Assembly (NCBI GenBank): GCA_937901455.1
Contig: CALDIA010000015.1
Coordinates: forward strand, 1 to 27,414
DNA length: 27,414 bases
Source of the DNA: an uncultured Bacteroidales bacterium
GTDB taxonomy: Bacteria; Bacteroidota; Bacteroidia; Bacteroidales; WCHB1-69
Direction of reading: 5' to 3'
Shown here one piece after another: positions 7,258 through 15,778 of the stretch. The position numbers were made by a program, and so were the translations under genes. Every line of letters starts with the position of its first letter. The first letter of the stretch is position 1. Under the pieces are notes generated by a model. It was not told the DNA's origin. It was given only the letters and a program-made list of their open reading frames with translations, and did not search any database.

Positions 7258-9276
7258 ATGAAAAGAGAAGAAGAAAACTATGCGGAGCAGCCTGAGGAGA
7301 TCAAGTTGCCAGACAACGCCTATCGGGAATTAAAAGATGGTGAGACATATAAGCCTATCTTATTGGGAGACAAAAAGTATCCCGAGTTGAATGCATGGAC
7401 TATCATATGGGGCATCATCATGGCTGTCATCTTTTCAGCGGCCACGGCCTATTCCGGATTGCGGTTCGGGCAGGTTTTTGAAGCAGCCATACCCATTGCC
7501 ATCATTGCGGTGGGTGCCTCCACGCTGGCGCGCCGCAAGAGCCCCCTGTCCGAAAATGTGCTGATACAGTCCATAGGAGCCAGCTCGGGTGTCATTGTGG
7601 CGGGTGCCATTTTCACGCTTCCGGCCATCTACATTATTAAGGAGACCAACCCAGCGCTCGGCGCTGAAATACAGGTTAACTTTTGGCAGATTTTCCTATC
7701 CTCCCTCTTTGGCGGTTTTTTAGGCATCCTTTTCCTGATCCCGTTCCGTAAATATTTTGTTTCAGACATGCATGGCAAATATCCCTTTCCGGAAGCCACT
7801 GCCACTACCGAGATTATCGTGTCGGGTGCCAAGGGCGGCAACCAAGCCAAACTGTTGCTTGTCAGCGGCTTGATTGGTGGCTTGTACGACTTCTTGATGA
7901 CTACCTTCCATTTTTGGGCCGACACCATCTCCTCGCGCATGTGCGCCGCGGGCGAGCGATTAGCCATGAACCACAAGTTTGTCTTTAAGATGAGCGCTGA
8001 ATCCATATTGCTGGGTACCGGTTATCTGATAGGTCTCAAGTACGCAGCCGTCATCTGCGCTGGGTCCATCCTATCCTGGTGGGTCATTGTGCCACTGCTT
8101 GGACAATATGGCATGACCCCCGACATGGTTTCCATGAGCACCCTTGACCCCGAATTCATTTTCTCCAACTATGTGCGCTATATCGGCATCGGCGGCATCG
8201 CCATGGCCGGCATCTTAGGCGTCATCAAATCAGCTGGCGTAATCAAGAAGTCGCTGGCAGTAGCCTTCTCCGCTGGCAAACAATCGGGCGCAAAGACGCA
8301 GCAGCTCCGTACGCAGCGCGACATTCCGATGAAGATCATTCTCCTGGGATTCTTGGCTATTATCATTCTGATGACCATCTTCTTCTTTTTTGGCGGTATG
8401 GAAATGAACCTCACCCAAGTCATTGTTGGCCTTTTAGTGGTATTTCTGTTTGCCTTCCTGTTCACCACGGTGGCCGCCACCGCCATTGCTACCGTAGGCA
8501 CCAACCCCGTGTCGGGCATGACTATGATGACCCTAATTTTATCCTCATTCATTCTCTCCGCAGTAGGCCTGAAAGGTGGCACGGGCATCATCACCTCCCT
8601 TGTAGTGGGTGGCATTGTGTGTTCCGCTCTGGCCATGGCCGGCGGCTTCATCACCGACCTCAAAATCGGTTACTGGATCGGCACCTCTCCATATAAACAA
8701 GAGGCTTTCAAGTTTGTGGGCACCCTGGTATCTGCGCTAACCGTTGGTGCCGTGATCATGTTGTTGTCCAAGACATACGGCTATACTGGCGAGGGTGCGC
8801 TGGTGGCTCCTCAGGCCAACGCCATGGCAGCCATCATCGAACCTTTGATGTTCGGTGGGCAGACCCCTTGGTTGCTCTACATCATCGGCGCCATCTTAGC
8901 CATCCTTCTCGATGTGATCGGCGTGCCGGCATTGGCATTTTCCTTAGGCATGTTCATCCCCTTCCAGCTGAACCTGCCCCTATTAGTGGGCGGATTCCTG
9001 GCTTGGTTCATCAAGACCCGCAGCAAAGACGAAGCTCTCAACAAGGCTCGTGGCGAGAAAGGCACACTGTTAGCTTCCGGTTTGCTGGCCGGCGGGGCCA
9101 TCATGGGTATCATCAGTGCACTCCTCAAATACGCAGGCGTGGAACCCACCTTCATGAACAACTACATCGGCACCCCCACCTACAACATTCTCGCTATCGT
9201 GATGTTCGTAGCCCTGTGTGTGTACTTAGTCCTTCATGCTCTGAGTGCCAAAAAGACATCTGAAAACCAAGCATAA
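7258..9276 (+). CDS. OPT-family oligopeptide/metal-chelate transporter
   Basis: This 672-aa integral inner-membrane protein belongs to the oligopeptide transporter (OPT) superfamily, which couples uptake of small peptides or metal chelates to ion gradients. After a 45-residue acidic cytoplasmic N-terminus, more than a dozen hydrophobic segments extend to the C-terminus. OPT-typical features include the ATAYSGLRFGQVFEA segment, SIGASSGVIVAGAIFTLP, and a KYPFPEATATTEI motif near residue 175. The ATG at 7258 is chosen over a TTG two codons upstream. The gene follows the best promoter in the window and heads a run of seven same-strand genes. The substrate is not predictable from sequence. Confidence 0.9.
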   Translation: MKREEENYAEQPEEIKLPDNAYRELKDGETYKPILLGDKKYPELNAWTIIWGIIMAVIFSAATAYSGLRFGQVFEAAIPIAIIAVGASTLARRKSPLSENVLIQSIGASSGVIVAGAIFTLPAIYIIKETNPALGAEIQVNFWQIFLSSLFGGFLGILFLIPFRKYFVSDMHGKYPFPEATATTEIIVSGAKGGNQAKLLLVSGLIGGLYDFLMTTFHFWADTISSRMCAAGERLAMNHKFVFKMSAESILLGTGYLIGLKYAAVICAGSILSWWVIVPLLGQYGMTPDMVSMSTLDPEFIFSNYVRYIGIGGIAMAGILGVIKSAGVIKKSLAVAFSAGKQSGAKTQQLRTQRDIPMKIILLGFLAIIILMTIFFFFGGMEMNLTQVIVGLLVVFLFAFLFTTVAATAIATVGTNPVSGMTMMTLILSSFILSAVGLKGGTGIITSLVVGGIVCSALAMAGGFITDLKIGYWIGTSPYKQEAFKFVGTLVSALTVGAVIMLLSKTYGYTGEGALVAPQANAMAAIIEPLMFGGQTPWLLYIIGAILAILLDVIGVPALAFSLGMFIPFQLNLPLLVGGFLAWFIKTRSKDEALNKARGEKGTLLASGLLAGGAIMGIISALLKYAGVEPTFMNNYIGTPTYNILAIVMFVALCVYLVLHALSAKKTSENQA

Positions 9277-9307
9277 CCCATTATATCACTCTTAACCCCT
9301 TTAAATC

Positions 9308-9925
9308 ATGCATATAGCAGTTGCAGGAAACATCGGTTCCGGAAAAACCACGCTGACAAACATGTTAGCAAAACACTATGGCTGGGACGCCATGTACGAA
9401 AGTGTGGACGACAATCCCTATCTGGCCAGCTTCTATCAAGATATGCAACGCTGGTCGTTCAACATACAAATATACTTTCTCAACAGCCGTTTCCGTCAGG
9501 TAATCGACATCAGAAAGCGGAAGAAGAGCGTCATTCAAGACCGAACCATCTATGAAGACGCATACATTTTCGCACCAAATCTGCACGACATGGACCTCAT
9601 GGCCACGCGCGACTTTGAGAATTACCAATCCCTGTTTGAATTGATGAAGCAGTTCCTGATTCCCCCAGATTTGCTCATCTACCTGAAAGCCGACATACCT
9701 ACCCTGATCACGCAGATTGGCAAGCGCGGACGAGCCTACGAGGACACCATCCGCTATTCGTACTTAGAAAACCTAAACGAACGCTATAACAAGTGGATTG
9801 ACAATTACAAAGATGGGAAACTGCTGATTGTGGATGTCAACACCACCAAATTTGCCGAAAAGCCTGAGGATTTTGGCAGCATCATTGAGCGTATAGACGG
9901 TGAATTGTTCGGATTATTCCAATAG
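9308..9925 (+). CDS. Deoxynucleoside kinase (dAdo/dGuo kinase family)
   Basis: This 205-aa cytoplasmic kinase transfers phosphate from a nucleoside triphosphate to deoxynucleosides in purine salvage. The P-loop GNIGSGKTT is at 7-15. The catalytic Glu is probably Glu31 (YES), and the family DR(S/T) motif is DRTIYED at 78-84. The LID arginines are in GKRGRAYED near residue 140. Length and motifs match the bacterial dNK family, which in Bacteroidetes often annotates as deoxyadenosine or deoxyguanosine kinase. It is the second gene of the operon, 31 bases after the transporter, and ends four bases before kdsB. Specificity for dA, dG or dC cannot be told from sequence. Confidence 0.92.
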   Translation: MHIAVAGNIGSGKTTLTNMLAKHYGWDAMYESVDDNPYLASFYQDMQRWSFNIQIYFLNSRFRQVIDIRKRKKSVIQDRTIYEDAYIFAPNLHDMDLMATRDFENYQSLFELMKQFLIPPDLLIYLKADIPTLITQIGKRGRAYEDTIRYSYLENLNERYNKWIDNYKDGKLLIVDVNTTKFAEKPEDFGSIIERIDGELFGLFQ

Positions 9926-9929
9926 GCGT

Positions 9930-10664
9930 ATGAGATTTGCAGGCATCATACCCGCGCGCTATGCCTCATCGCGTTTCCCAGGGAAGCCTCTGGCACTGAT
10001 TGACGAAAAGCCCATGTTACAGCATGTTTACGAACATGTACAAGCATCGTCATTGGATTTGGTTGTAGTAGCTACCGACCACCCTTTAATTCAGGAGTGT
10101 GTAGATGGCTTCGGAGGCCAGGTCGTGATGACGGCGGCCTCCCATCCGTCAGGTACTGACCGCTGCGGGGAGGCTGCCAGCCTCCTGCAACTTAACGAGG
10201 AGGATGTCATCATCAACATTCAAGGCGACGAGCCTGCCATCAGTCCGAAGGAAATTGAACTGATCAAGCAACTCTTTACAGATGAGCAAGTGGACATAGC
10301 CACGTTGGTAAAGCCTATTTCTGACCCTACCCTTGTGGAGAACCCCAATTGCGTAAAAGCGGTACTCGCCTATAACCACAAAGTACTTTACTTCAGCAGA
10401 TATGCCATCCCCTACCGCCGCGACAGCCGCCTTGAGCCCACCACCTATTACCAGCACATCGGCATCTATGCCTACCGGTACAAGATTCTCAAAGAACTTG
10501 TACAATTGCCCCCCTCCACGTTGGAGGCCACAGAAAAACTCGAGCAGCTACGATGGCTGCAACATGGTTACAGTATATATGCCGCCGAATGCGACTACCA
10601 CGGCATCGGCATTGACACGCCCGAGGACCTTGAACGCTACCAAGCACAACACCCAACCCCATAA
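9930..10664 (+). CDS. kdsB: 3-deoxy-manno-octulosonate cytidylyltransferase
   Basis: KdsB activates Kdo with CTP to CMP-Kdo for LPS inner-core synthesis in the cytoplasm. The 244-aa protein opens with the nucleotide-binding signature IIPARYASSRFPGKPL (residues 6-21). It has IQGDEP for metal/CMP binding and ends with the expected GIDTPEDLER motif. The ATG at 9930 is four bases after the kinase stop. An upstream in-frame TTG at 9900 would overlap the kinase and add residues outside the family, so it is rejected. It indicates that the organism makes Kdo-containing lipopolysaccharide. Confidence 0.95.
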   Translation: MRFAGIIPARYASSRFPGKPLALIDEKPMLQHVYEHVQASSLDLVVVATDHPLIQECVDGFGGQVVMTAASHPSGTDRCGEAASLLQLNEEDVIINIQGDEPAISPKEIELIKQLFTDEQVDIATLVKPISDPTLVENPNCVKAVLAYNHKVLYFSRYAIPYRRDSRLEPTTYYQHIGIYAYRYKILKELVQLPPSTLEATEKLEQLRWLQHGYSIYAAECDYHGIGIDTPEDLERYQAQHPTP

Positions 10665-10675
10665 CCAAAGCCCTT

Positions 10676-12013
10676 ATGATACGTTATATCACCAAAGCCC
10701 TACAAGAAAACGATTCTATCTATGTCAACGACCTGGGCACCTTCACAAAGCACTATGTCTCGGCCAAGATTGACGGACAAACCTTATATCCTCCGCATTA
10801 CGAGATTACCCTCGACACGGACATTGACCATGAGGAGATTATCTTCAACCAATTAGTATGCCGGGAAAAGCAGTGTTTGATGACACAAGCCCATGCCGAC
10901 ATTCTGGCGTGGGTGGAGGAACTCAAGAATGCCTTGTCGCACAACAAGAGTATCACCTACGAGGGTTTCGGCACCTTCACGACACATAAGGGGAGTATCT
11001 CTTTTGTGAGCGACCACATATCCGATATCAATCAGGAGTTTGAAGGCATGGAGGCCATTCCCCTCGCTGTTGATGCCTCCCAAATTGTCACCCCTGCTGA
11101 AGATGCTGAAAAGGTTGAAGAAGCCAGCACCATCCATGAGGAAAAGCATCCCGAAGAAGTTGTCGATACAGAGACAATCCCAGAGCCATATATCGAGCCT
11201 GTTGCTGAGATTGAGCCAGTCGTTGAGGCAGAAACAGAGACTGTTGTTGAACCGGGACCAGAACCAGAACCAGAACCGGAGCCCGTCATCATGTATAGCA
11301 ACATTGTCACAGACAATGACGATGATTCCCATGCTGCAGGTGTTGAAGCCGTGGAAGAGGCGGCTGCCGATATGACAGAAGAGCATATAAAAGAGGTAAG
11401 CGGACCAGCACACATCACGGAGTCTGGAAATACAGAAATTACTGAAAATCACGATGATGACATTATTGAGGATGGAATTCTTTCAGAGACATCCAAAACG
11501 GAGCAACCCGCCAAGCGCAAACGCAGAATATGGCCTTGGATTCTCATCTTGTTACTACTCCTTGTCGCTGGTGTTTTAGGCTATCTGTTAAAAGACCAAC
11601 TCGGCAAACTTTTGAAGGAGCTCCCCCGCAAAACGACCATTGAGCAGGCGGACGAATCCGTGGCAGAGGCTGCGGATGCCGCAGTTACCATGCCGGCTGA
11701 TACCATAGAGGAAATGGCTGAGGACACCATACCTGCGATGTACACACCCGACACCATCCGGATGACGGATGACGGGAAGTACCCGTATATCCGCTTTGAA
11801 GAAGGATATTTCTACGTCATAGCCGGCAGTTTTCCCGCAGAGAAAGACGCCGAGACCCATATCCGTCAAACTGGGTTAAGCAAGTACGAGCCCTGCTTGG
11901 TTAAGCAGGACGGTGTGCGCAATGCCCGCGTCTGTATTGGCGTATTCCCTTCCGAAGAAGAGGCACAGGCTTTCATCGATAGCATCAACAAGCGTTATTG
12001 GATTCTAAAATAA
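10676..12013 (+). CDS. HU-CCDC81 and SPOR domain transmembrane protein
   Basis: This 445-aa bitopic membrane protein is of a type found in Bacteroidetes. Residues 1-60 and 62-120 form two HU-CCDC81-like domains, with GTFTKHYV at 21-28 and GFGTFTTHKG at 97-106. An acidic Glu/Pro-rich linker runs from about 135 to 275, including a (PE) repeat at 195-203. A basic KRKRR stop-transfer patch precedes one transmembrane helix at about 285-305. The C-terminal SPOR domain (about 377-445) begins YFYVIAGSF. SPOR domains bind denuded peptidoglycan at division septa, while HU-type domains usually bind DNA. The protein could therefore link the nucleoid to the septum; that role is inferred. It starts 11 bases after kdsB and ends 7 bases before pssA. 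Confidence 0.88.
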   Translation: MIRYITKALQENDSIYVNDLGTFTKHYVSAKIDGQTLYPPHYEITLDTDIDHEEIIFNQLVCREKQCLMTQAHADILAWVEELKNALSHNKSITYEGFGTFTTHKGSISFVSDHISDINQEFEGMEAIPLAVDASQIVTPAEDAEKVEEASTIHEEKHPEEVVDTETIPEPYIEPVAEIEPVVEAETETVVEPGPEPEPEPEPVIMYSNIVTDNDDDSHAAGVEAVEEAAADMTEEHIKEVSGPAHITESGNTEITENHDDDIIEDGILSETSKTEQPAKRKRRIWPWILILLLLLVAGVLGYLLKDQLGKLLKELPRKTTIEQADESVAEAADAAVTMPADTIEEMAEDTIPAMYTPDTIRMTDDGKYPYIRFEEGYFYVIAGSFPAEKDAETHIRQTGLSKYEPCLVKQDGVRNARVCIGVFPSEEEAQAFIDSINKRYWILK

Positions 12014-12020
12014 CCGTGGT

Positions 12021-12737
12021 ATGAAAAAGCATATTCCCAACACGATTACTTGTCTGAACTTGGTCTGCGGTTGCATCTCCATCATGACATCCTTGAGGGG
12101 CAACTTGGACTCAGCGGCGCTATGGATCATCATGGCGGCTATCTTCGACTTCCTGGATGGCATGTCCGCTCGTATCCTCAAAGTCTCCACAGCCATTGGC
12201 AAGGAGTTGGACTCATTGGCAGACATTGTGTCTTTCGGGGTGGCGCCATCCATGATTATCTTTGTCTGGCTTAGTCGCTGTTTTTACGAAATGCCCAGTA
12301 TTTATCATGAGAGTGTGCTTCGCTGGTTGCCTTACACCCTGTTCCTAATTCCCGCCTTGTCGGCAGTGCGGTTAGCGCGTTTCAATATGGATGAACGGCA
12401 GCACACCAACTTCATTGGGTTGCCCACGCCTGCCAATGCCCTGTTTTTAGCCTTTATACCCTATGCCGCCGAGAAGGTGCCTTTTTTGAACAATTTTTGG
12501 ATAGTCTGGATATTCTCGATCGGTTTTGCCTTGCTCTTAGTCAGCAATATAAACATGATATCCTTAAAGTTCACGAGTTTTGAATTCAAGGGGGAGAATA
12601 TTGTACGATACGTCATCCTGACTTTGGGGATTGTGCTCTTTCTCATTTTCCGCTGGAGTTCTTTCCCCATTATCATCCTCTGTTATCTGCTAATCTGTAT
12701 CATCTACCACGCAATCATTAAATTCTACAACATATGA
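12021..12737 (+). CDS. pssA: CDP-diacylglycerol-serine O-phosphatidyltransferase
   Basis: This inner-membrane enzyme makes phosphatidylserine from CDP-diacylglycerol and L-serine, the precursor of phosphatidylethanolamine. The full CDP-alcohol phosphotransferase motif D-x2-DG-x2-AR-x8-G-x3-D-x3-D is present with Asp43, Asp46, Gly47, Ala50, Arg51, Gly60, Asp64 and Asp68. The remainder (238 aa) contains about six hydrophobic segments, as in the Gram-positive/Bacteroidetes PssA type. Its TGA stop overlaps the next ATG (ATGA at 12734-12737), so the downstream gene is likely translationally coupled. A decarboxylase (psd) is not in this window. Confidence 0.93.
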   Translation: MKKHIPNTITCLNLVCGCISIMTSLRGNLDSAALWIIMAAIFDFLDGMSARILKVSTAIGKELDSLADIVSFGVAPSMIIFVWLSRCFYEMPSIYHESVLRWLPYTLFLIPALSAVRLARFNMDERQHTNFIGLPTPANALFLAFIPYAAEKVPFLNNFWIVWIFSIGFALLLVSNINMISLKFTSFEFKGENIVRYVILTLGIVLFLIFRWSSFPIIILCYLLICIIYHAIIKFYNI

Positions 12738-13321
12738 AATACAATTCCATAGCTCTTTTTTGCGGATCTTCGCGGGGAGCGAATCCTGACTTTGCCGCTG
12801 AGGCGGTCACTTTCGGCCGACGAATGGCCGAATCAGGACTTACTCTCTATTACGGAGGTGGCTGTATCGGCATCATGGGCGTAACGGCAAATGCCGTGCT
12901 GGAAAATGGTGGCACCGTCATTGGTGTGGCACCTGATTTTTTCACCGAAGGCCCTGTTTTGGCAGAGAATCTTACGGAGATGATTTACGTAAAGACTATG
13001 AGTGAGCGCAAGCAACTTCTGGAAAAGCGGGCCGATGCATTCGTTATCTTTCCTGGCGGTTATGGCACCATGGATGAACTTTTCGAGGTCATCACCGATG
13101 CCCAACTCGGCTTTCACAAGAAGCCCATCATCGTATTCAACCCCGATGGTTACTACGACTACCTCAAAGCACTCTTGGCACATTTTGTGGAAGAGGAATT
13201 TGTAAGACCTTTCCACCAAGACCTCGTGCTTTTCGCCAACACGATAGAAGAGGTTTTCCAACAGATTGAATCATACGAGAACCCGAACAGCGAGTCGTGG
13301 CTCGCCAAGATAAAACATTAA
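12734..13321 (+). CDS. LOG-family (TIGR00730) nucleotide phosphoribohydrolase
   Basis: This 195-aa Rossmann-like protein belongs to the LOG/YvdD family. Members remove the base from nucleoside 5'-monophosphates, including cytokinin ribotides in plants, and AMP in some bacteria. The catalytic/phosphate signature PGGYGTMDE (107-115) is intact. An N-terminal FCGSSRG loop and a Gly-rich YGGG segment (40-43) complete the fold. It is coupled to pssA by an ATGA overlap, which suggests balanced expression rather than shared chemistry. Cytokinin production need not be inferred; a nucleotide salvage role would fit the deoxynucleoside kinase in the same operon. Confidence 0.9.
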   Translation: MKYNSIALFCGSSRGANPDFAAEAVTFGRRMAESGLTLYYGGGCIGIMGVTANAVLENGGTVIGVAPDFFTEGPVLAENLTEMIYVKTMSERKQLLEKRADAFVIFPGGYGTMDELFEVITDAQLGFHKKPIIVFNPDGYYDYLKALLAHFVEEEFVRPFHQDLVLFANTIEEVFQQIESYENPNSESWLAKIKH

Positions 13322-13340
13322 CCTATAAAGACACAAATTT

Positions 13341-14510
13341 ATGCAATTCAAGGATGTATTAGTAGATCAGGCAGTAAAGGAGCACTTGCTTCAGCAAGTG
13401 AGAAACGGACGGGTTAGCCATGCCCAGTTTTTCCTATGCAGACCCGGCGGGCACGGATTCGCCTTGGCAGTGGCTCTGGCCCAGTATCTATTCTGCGAGC
13501 ATCCCACCGAGAACGACTCCTGTGGGGAATGCCCCTCTTGCAAGCAGATTGCCAAAATAGAGCATCCTGATCTGCATATCTACTTCCCCAACTGCACCAC
13601 CAAAACTGTCAAGGACAAACCGGAATGCAAATTTTTCCACAAAGAGTTCAACGAATATGCCATCTCCCACAACTTCTTTCTTGATGCAAACGAATGGTTT
13701 GAAGTTTTGGAAGGAGAAAACAAACAGCCCTCCATCAACGTACGCGACACTGGCAGCATCATCGCCCAAAACAGCATCAAAGCCTATATGGGCGGCTATA
13801 AGGTGTACATTATCTGGTGCGCTGACCGCATTTATCACGAGGCAGCCCCTCGCCTGCTGAAAACCCTGGAAGAACCCGAAGGCAAGAGTCTATTCATCCT
13901 CCTCTCTGACCAACCCGACAAAATTCTGCAAACCATCATGTCCAGAACCCAACTCGTAGTCGTGCCCCCCATGTCGAACGAAATGATTGAGCAGCAACTC
14001 ATGAAAGAGTACCCGGACCTGACTTCGGAAATGGCTCACAAGATAGCCCTCCACTCTGAGAACAACTACGTTAAGGCACGCAACAGCTACCCCTCAGACG
14101 AGCAATACGACAATATGCTGTCCATTTTTCACAAATTCATGGTCAGCGCTGCCTATCTGTCACGCAAGCAACCTTTAGACAAGGTGGACTACGCCGATAT
14201 CACCAAAATCATTGAGATGATATCCAAACTGTCACGCGAAGAGCAAAAACAACATTTGCTGTATTGGATGGACCTCTCACGCCGGTTTCTGTCCACTAAG
14301 GCAAACGAACAATTCATTGACAGAATGTCTGAAGCTGAACAGAAATCTTTTGCCATCTTGAAAAATCTCTTTACTTTAAAATTTGTTTCACAATTGAACA
14401 ATATATTGGACACGGCCATTCTGCATATCACACGCAATGCCAATGCTTCATTGGTGTACACAGACCTGTACTTCCAGATAGCAACGCTACTCGCACCCGC
14501 AAAAAAATAG
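13341..14510 (+). CDS. holB: DNA polymerase III clamp-loader subunit (delta-prime type)
   Basis: This 389-aa AAA+ protein matches the delta-prime subunit of the replicative clamp loader. The N-terminal AAA+ module has a zinc module with Cys52, Cys61, Cys64 and Cys67 (SCGECPSCK). The P-loop position reads CRPGGHGFA (33-41) and lacks the Lys needed for ATP binding, as expected for delta-prime, which is a non-hydrolysing stator. The 'sensor' region includes the conserved EAAPRLLKTLEEP stretch and the SRTQLV arginine-finger-like motif. It is last in the operon and ends 11 bases from the convergent aspartokinase gene. Confidence 0.9.
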   Translation: MQFKDVLVDQAVKEHLLQQVRNGRVSHAQFFLCRPGGHGFALAVALAQYLFCEHPTENDSCGECPSCKQIAKIEHPDLHIYFPNCTTKTVKDKPECKFFHKEFNEYAISHNFFLDANEWFEVLEGENKQPSINVRDTGSIIAQNSIKAYMGGYKVYIIWCADRIYHEAAPRLLKTLEEPEGKSLFILLSDQPDKILQTIMSRTQLVVVPPMSNEMIEQQLMKEYPDLTSEMAHKIALHSENNYVKARNSYPSDEQYDNMLSIFHKFMVSAAYLSRKQPLDKVDYADITKIIEMISKLSREEQKQHLLYWMDLSRRFLSTKANEQFIDRMSEAEQKSFAILKNLFTLKFVSQLNNILDTAILHITRNANASLVYTDLYFQIATLLAPAKK

Positions 14511-14521
14511 TTGCTCCTGAC

Positions 14522-15778
14522 CTATCCACGCAATACAAATTGTATCGTGGTTCGACTAGTTTGGCGCATAAGGATGGTACGGCCTTCCGTTACGCGCTGT
14601 ATAGCTTCCGGTGTGTAATGCCGAATCGTTACAAGCGTGACCTGTTCATTGTATTTTACCTTGTATTTTTTGTGCATTTCATTAACACATAACTGAATGC
14701 GATCTCTGTCGGCATCGGTACATACGGAAAAACTCACGGCTGAATTCTGCATCATGTTGATACGAATACGATATTGGGCAAACAAGCCGAAGAGTTCCGA
14801 CAGATTCTCTTCAGCCACAAAGGAAAAATCACGGGGAAAGATGGTCATCAAGGTTTGATGTTCCTTGACGATATAAGAGGGTATGTCGGTTGACAAAGGG
14901 CAGTCGCCAATCATACTACCTTCTTCTTCGGGATGGTAGAACGACTGTACAAAGAGTGGGATATGCTTGTTTTGTAGAGGTTTGAGCGTTTTGGGATGGA
15001 TTACCGAGGCACCGTAGTAGGACAATTCGATAGCTTCCTGGTAAGGAATGCGGTCTATCTTGACGGCATCGGGGAAACGTTTCGGGTCTGCATTCAGAAG
15101 TCCAGGCACATCTTTCCAAATAGTAACCCGCGTGGCATTCAGGATGAAGGCAAAGATGGCGGCAGAGTAGTCAGAGCCTTCACGCCCGAGGGTAACTCGG
15201 TGTTGATCTGATGATTGTCCGATGAAGCCTTGTGTAATTACCAGGCCCGATGCTGCAATGGCGGGCGGCACCATTGCCTGCACACGACGGGTGGTTTCCG
15301 TCCAATTCACCTTGCCTTCCCGATGAGTGGTGTCTGTAAAGATCATCTCGCAGGCACTCAACCACGTATTACGGATGCCAACTGTGTTCAAATAGTAGGA
15401 TATTAGCGTAGTGGACAGCAGTTCGCCCATGCTGACAATCTGGTCATACGCAAAATCATAATCACCATTGTAGGGATGTGTGAGCAATTGCTCCAGTTCC
15501 GTACGCAACAGGTCCAAGCGTTTTTTACCATTTATATCCTCAGGAAGTAGTTCGTGGAGGATGTCGTAATGATACTGCATCAATTCTTCCACTAATGGGG
15601 CAGTTCCCTCTCCAAGGGTATAGGTCTTCAACAGGCGTTCCATAAAGTTCGTCGTCTTGCCCATGGCAGAGATGACCACCAGCAATTCTTCGGGTGAATA
15701 TGTTTGAAGAATAGAAGCCAGGTTTCGGATTGCCGGGGCATCTTTCACAGATGCGCCTCCAAACTTGAATACTTGCAT
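14522..15778 (-). CDS. Aspartokinase (monofunctional)
   Basis: This enzyme phosphorylates L-aspartate as the first step toward lysine/diaminopimelate, threonine and methionine. The 418-aa protein opens with the kinase motif KFGGASV (5-11). It has the GREGSDYSA substrate/nucleotide loop, and a C-terminal ACT-like regulatory region (about 310-418) suggests feedback control. There is no fused homoserine dehydrogenase. Its ATG overlaps the TAA of the upstream glutaminyl cyclase gene (TAATG at 15780-15776), so translation is probably coupled. The next pathway enzyme, asd, lies at 103-1089 in a separate unit. The gene meets holB tail-to-tail with 11 bases between them. Confidence 0.94.
   Translation of the reverse strand: MQVFKFGGASVKDAPAIRNLASILQTYSPEELLVVISAMGKTTNFMERLLKTYTLGEGTAPLVEELMQYHYDILHELLPEDINGKKRLDLLRTELEQLLTHPYNGDYDFAYDQIVSMGELLSTTLISYYLNTVGIRNTWLSACEMIFTDTTHREGKVNWTETTRRVQAMVPPAIAASGLVITQGFIGQSSDQHRVTLGREGSDYSAAIFAFILNATRVTIWKDVPGLLNADPKRFPDAVKIDRIPYQEAIELSYYGASVIHPKTLKPLQNKHIPLFVQSFYHPEEEGSMIGDCPLSTDIPSYIVKEHQTLMTIFPRDFSFVAEENLSELFGLFAQYRIRINMMQNSAVSFSVCTDADRDRIQLCVNEMHKKYKVKYNEQVTLVTIRHYTPEAIQRVTEGRTILMRQTSRTTIQFVLRG

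Noticed and set aside
9900..9929. Longer kdsB start at TTG 9900
   Set aside because: It would overlap the kinase gene. The ATG at 9930 begins exactly at the conserved KdsB N-terminus.
11249..11284. Short PE-repeat tract in the HU-SPOR gene as a possible phase-variable repeat
   Set aside because: The repeats are codons for Pro-Glu with silent changes and are only a few units long, so slippage-driven variation is unlikely.
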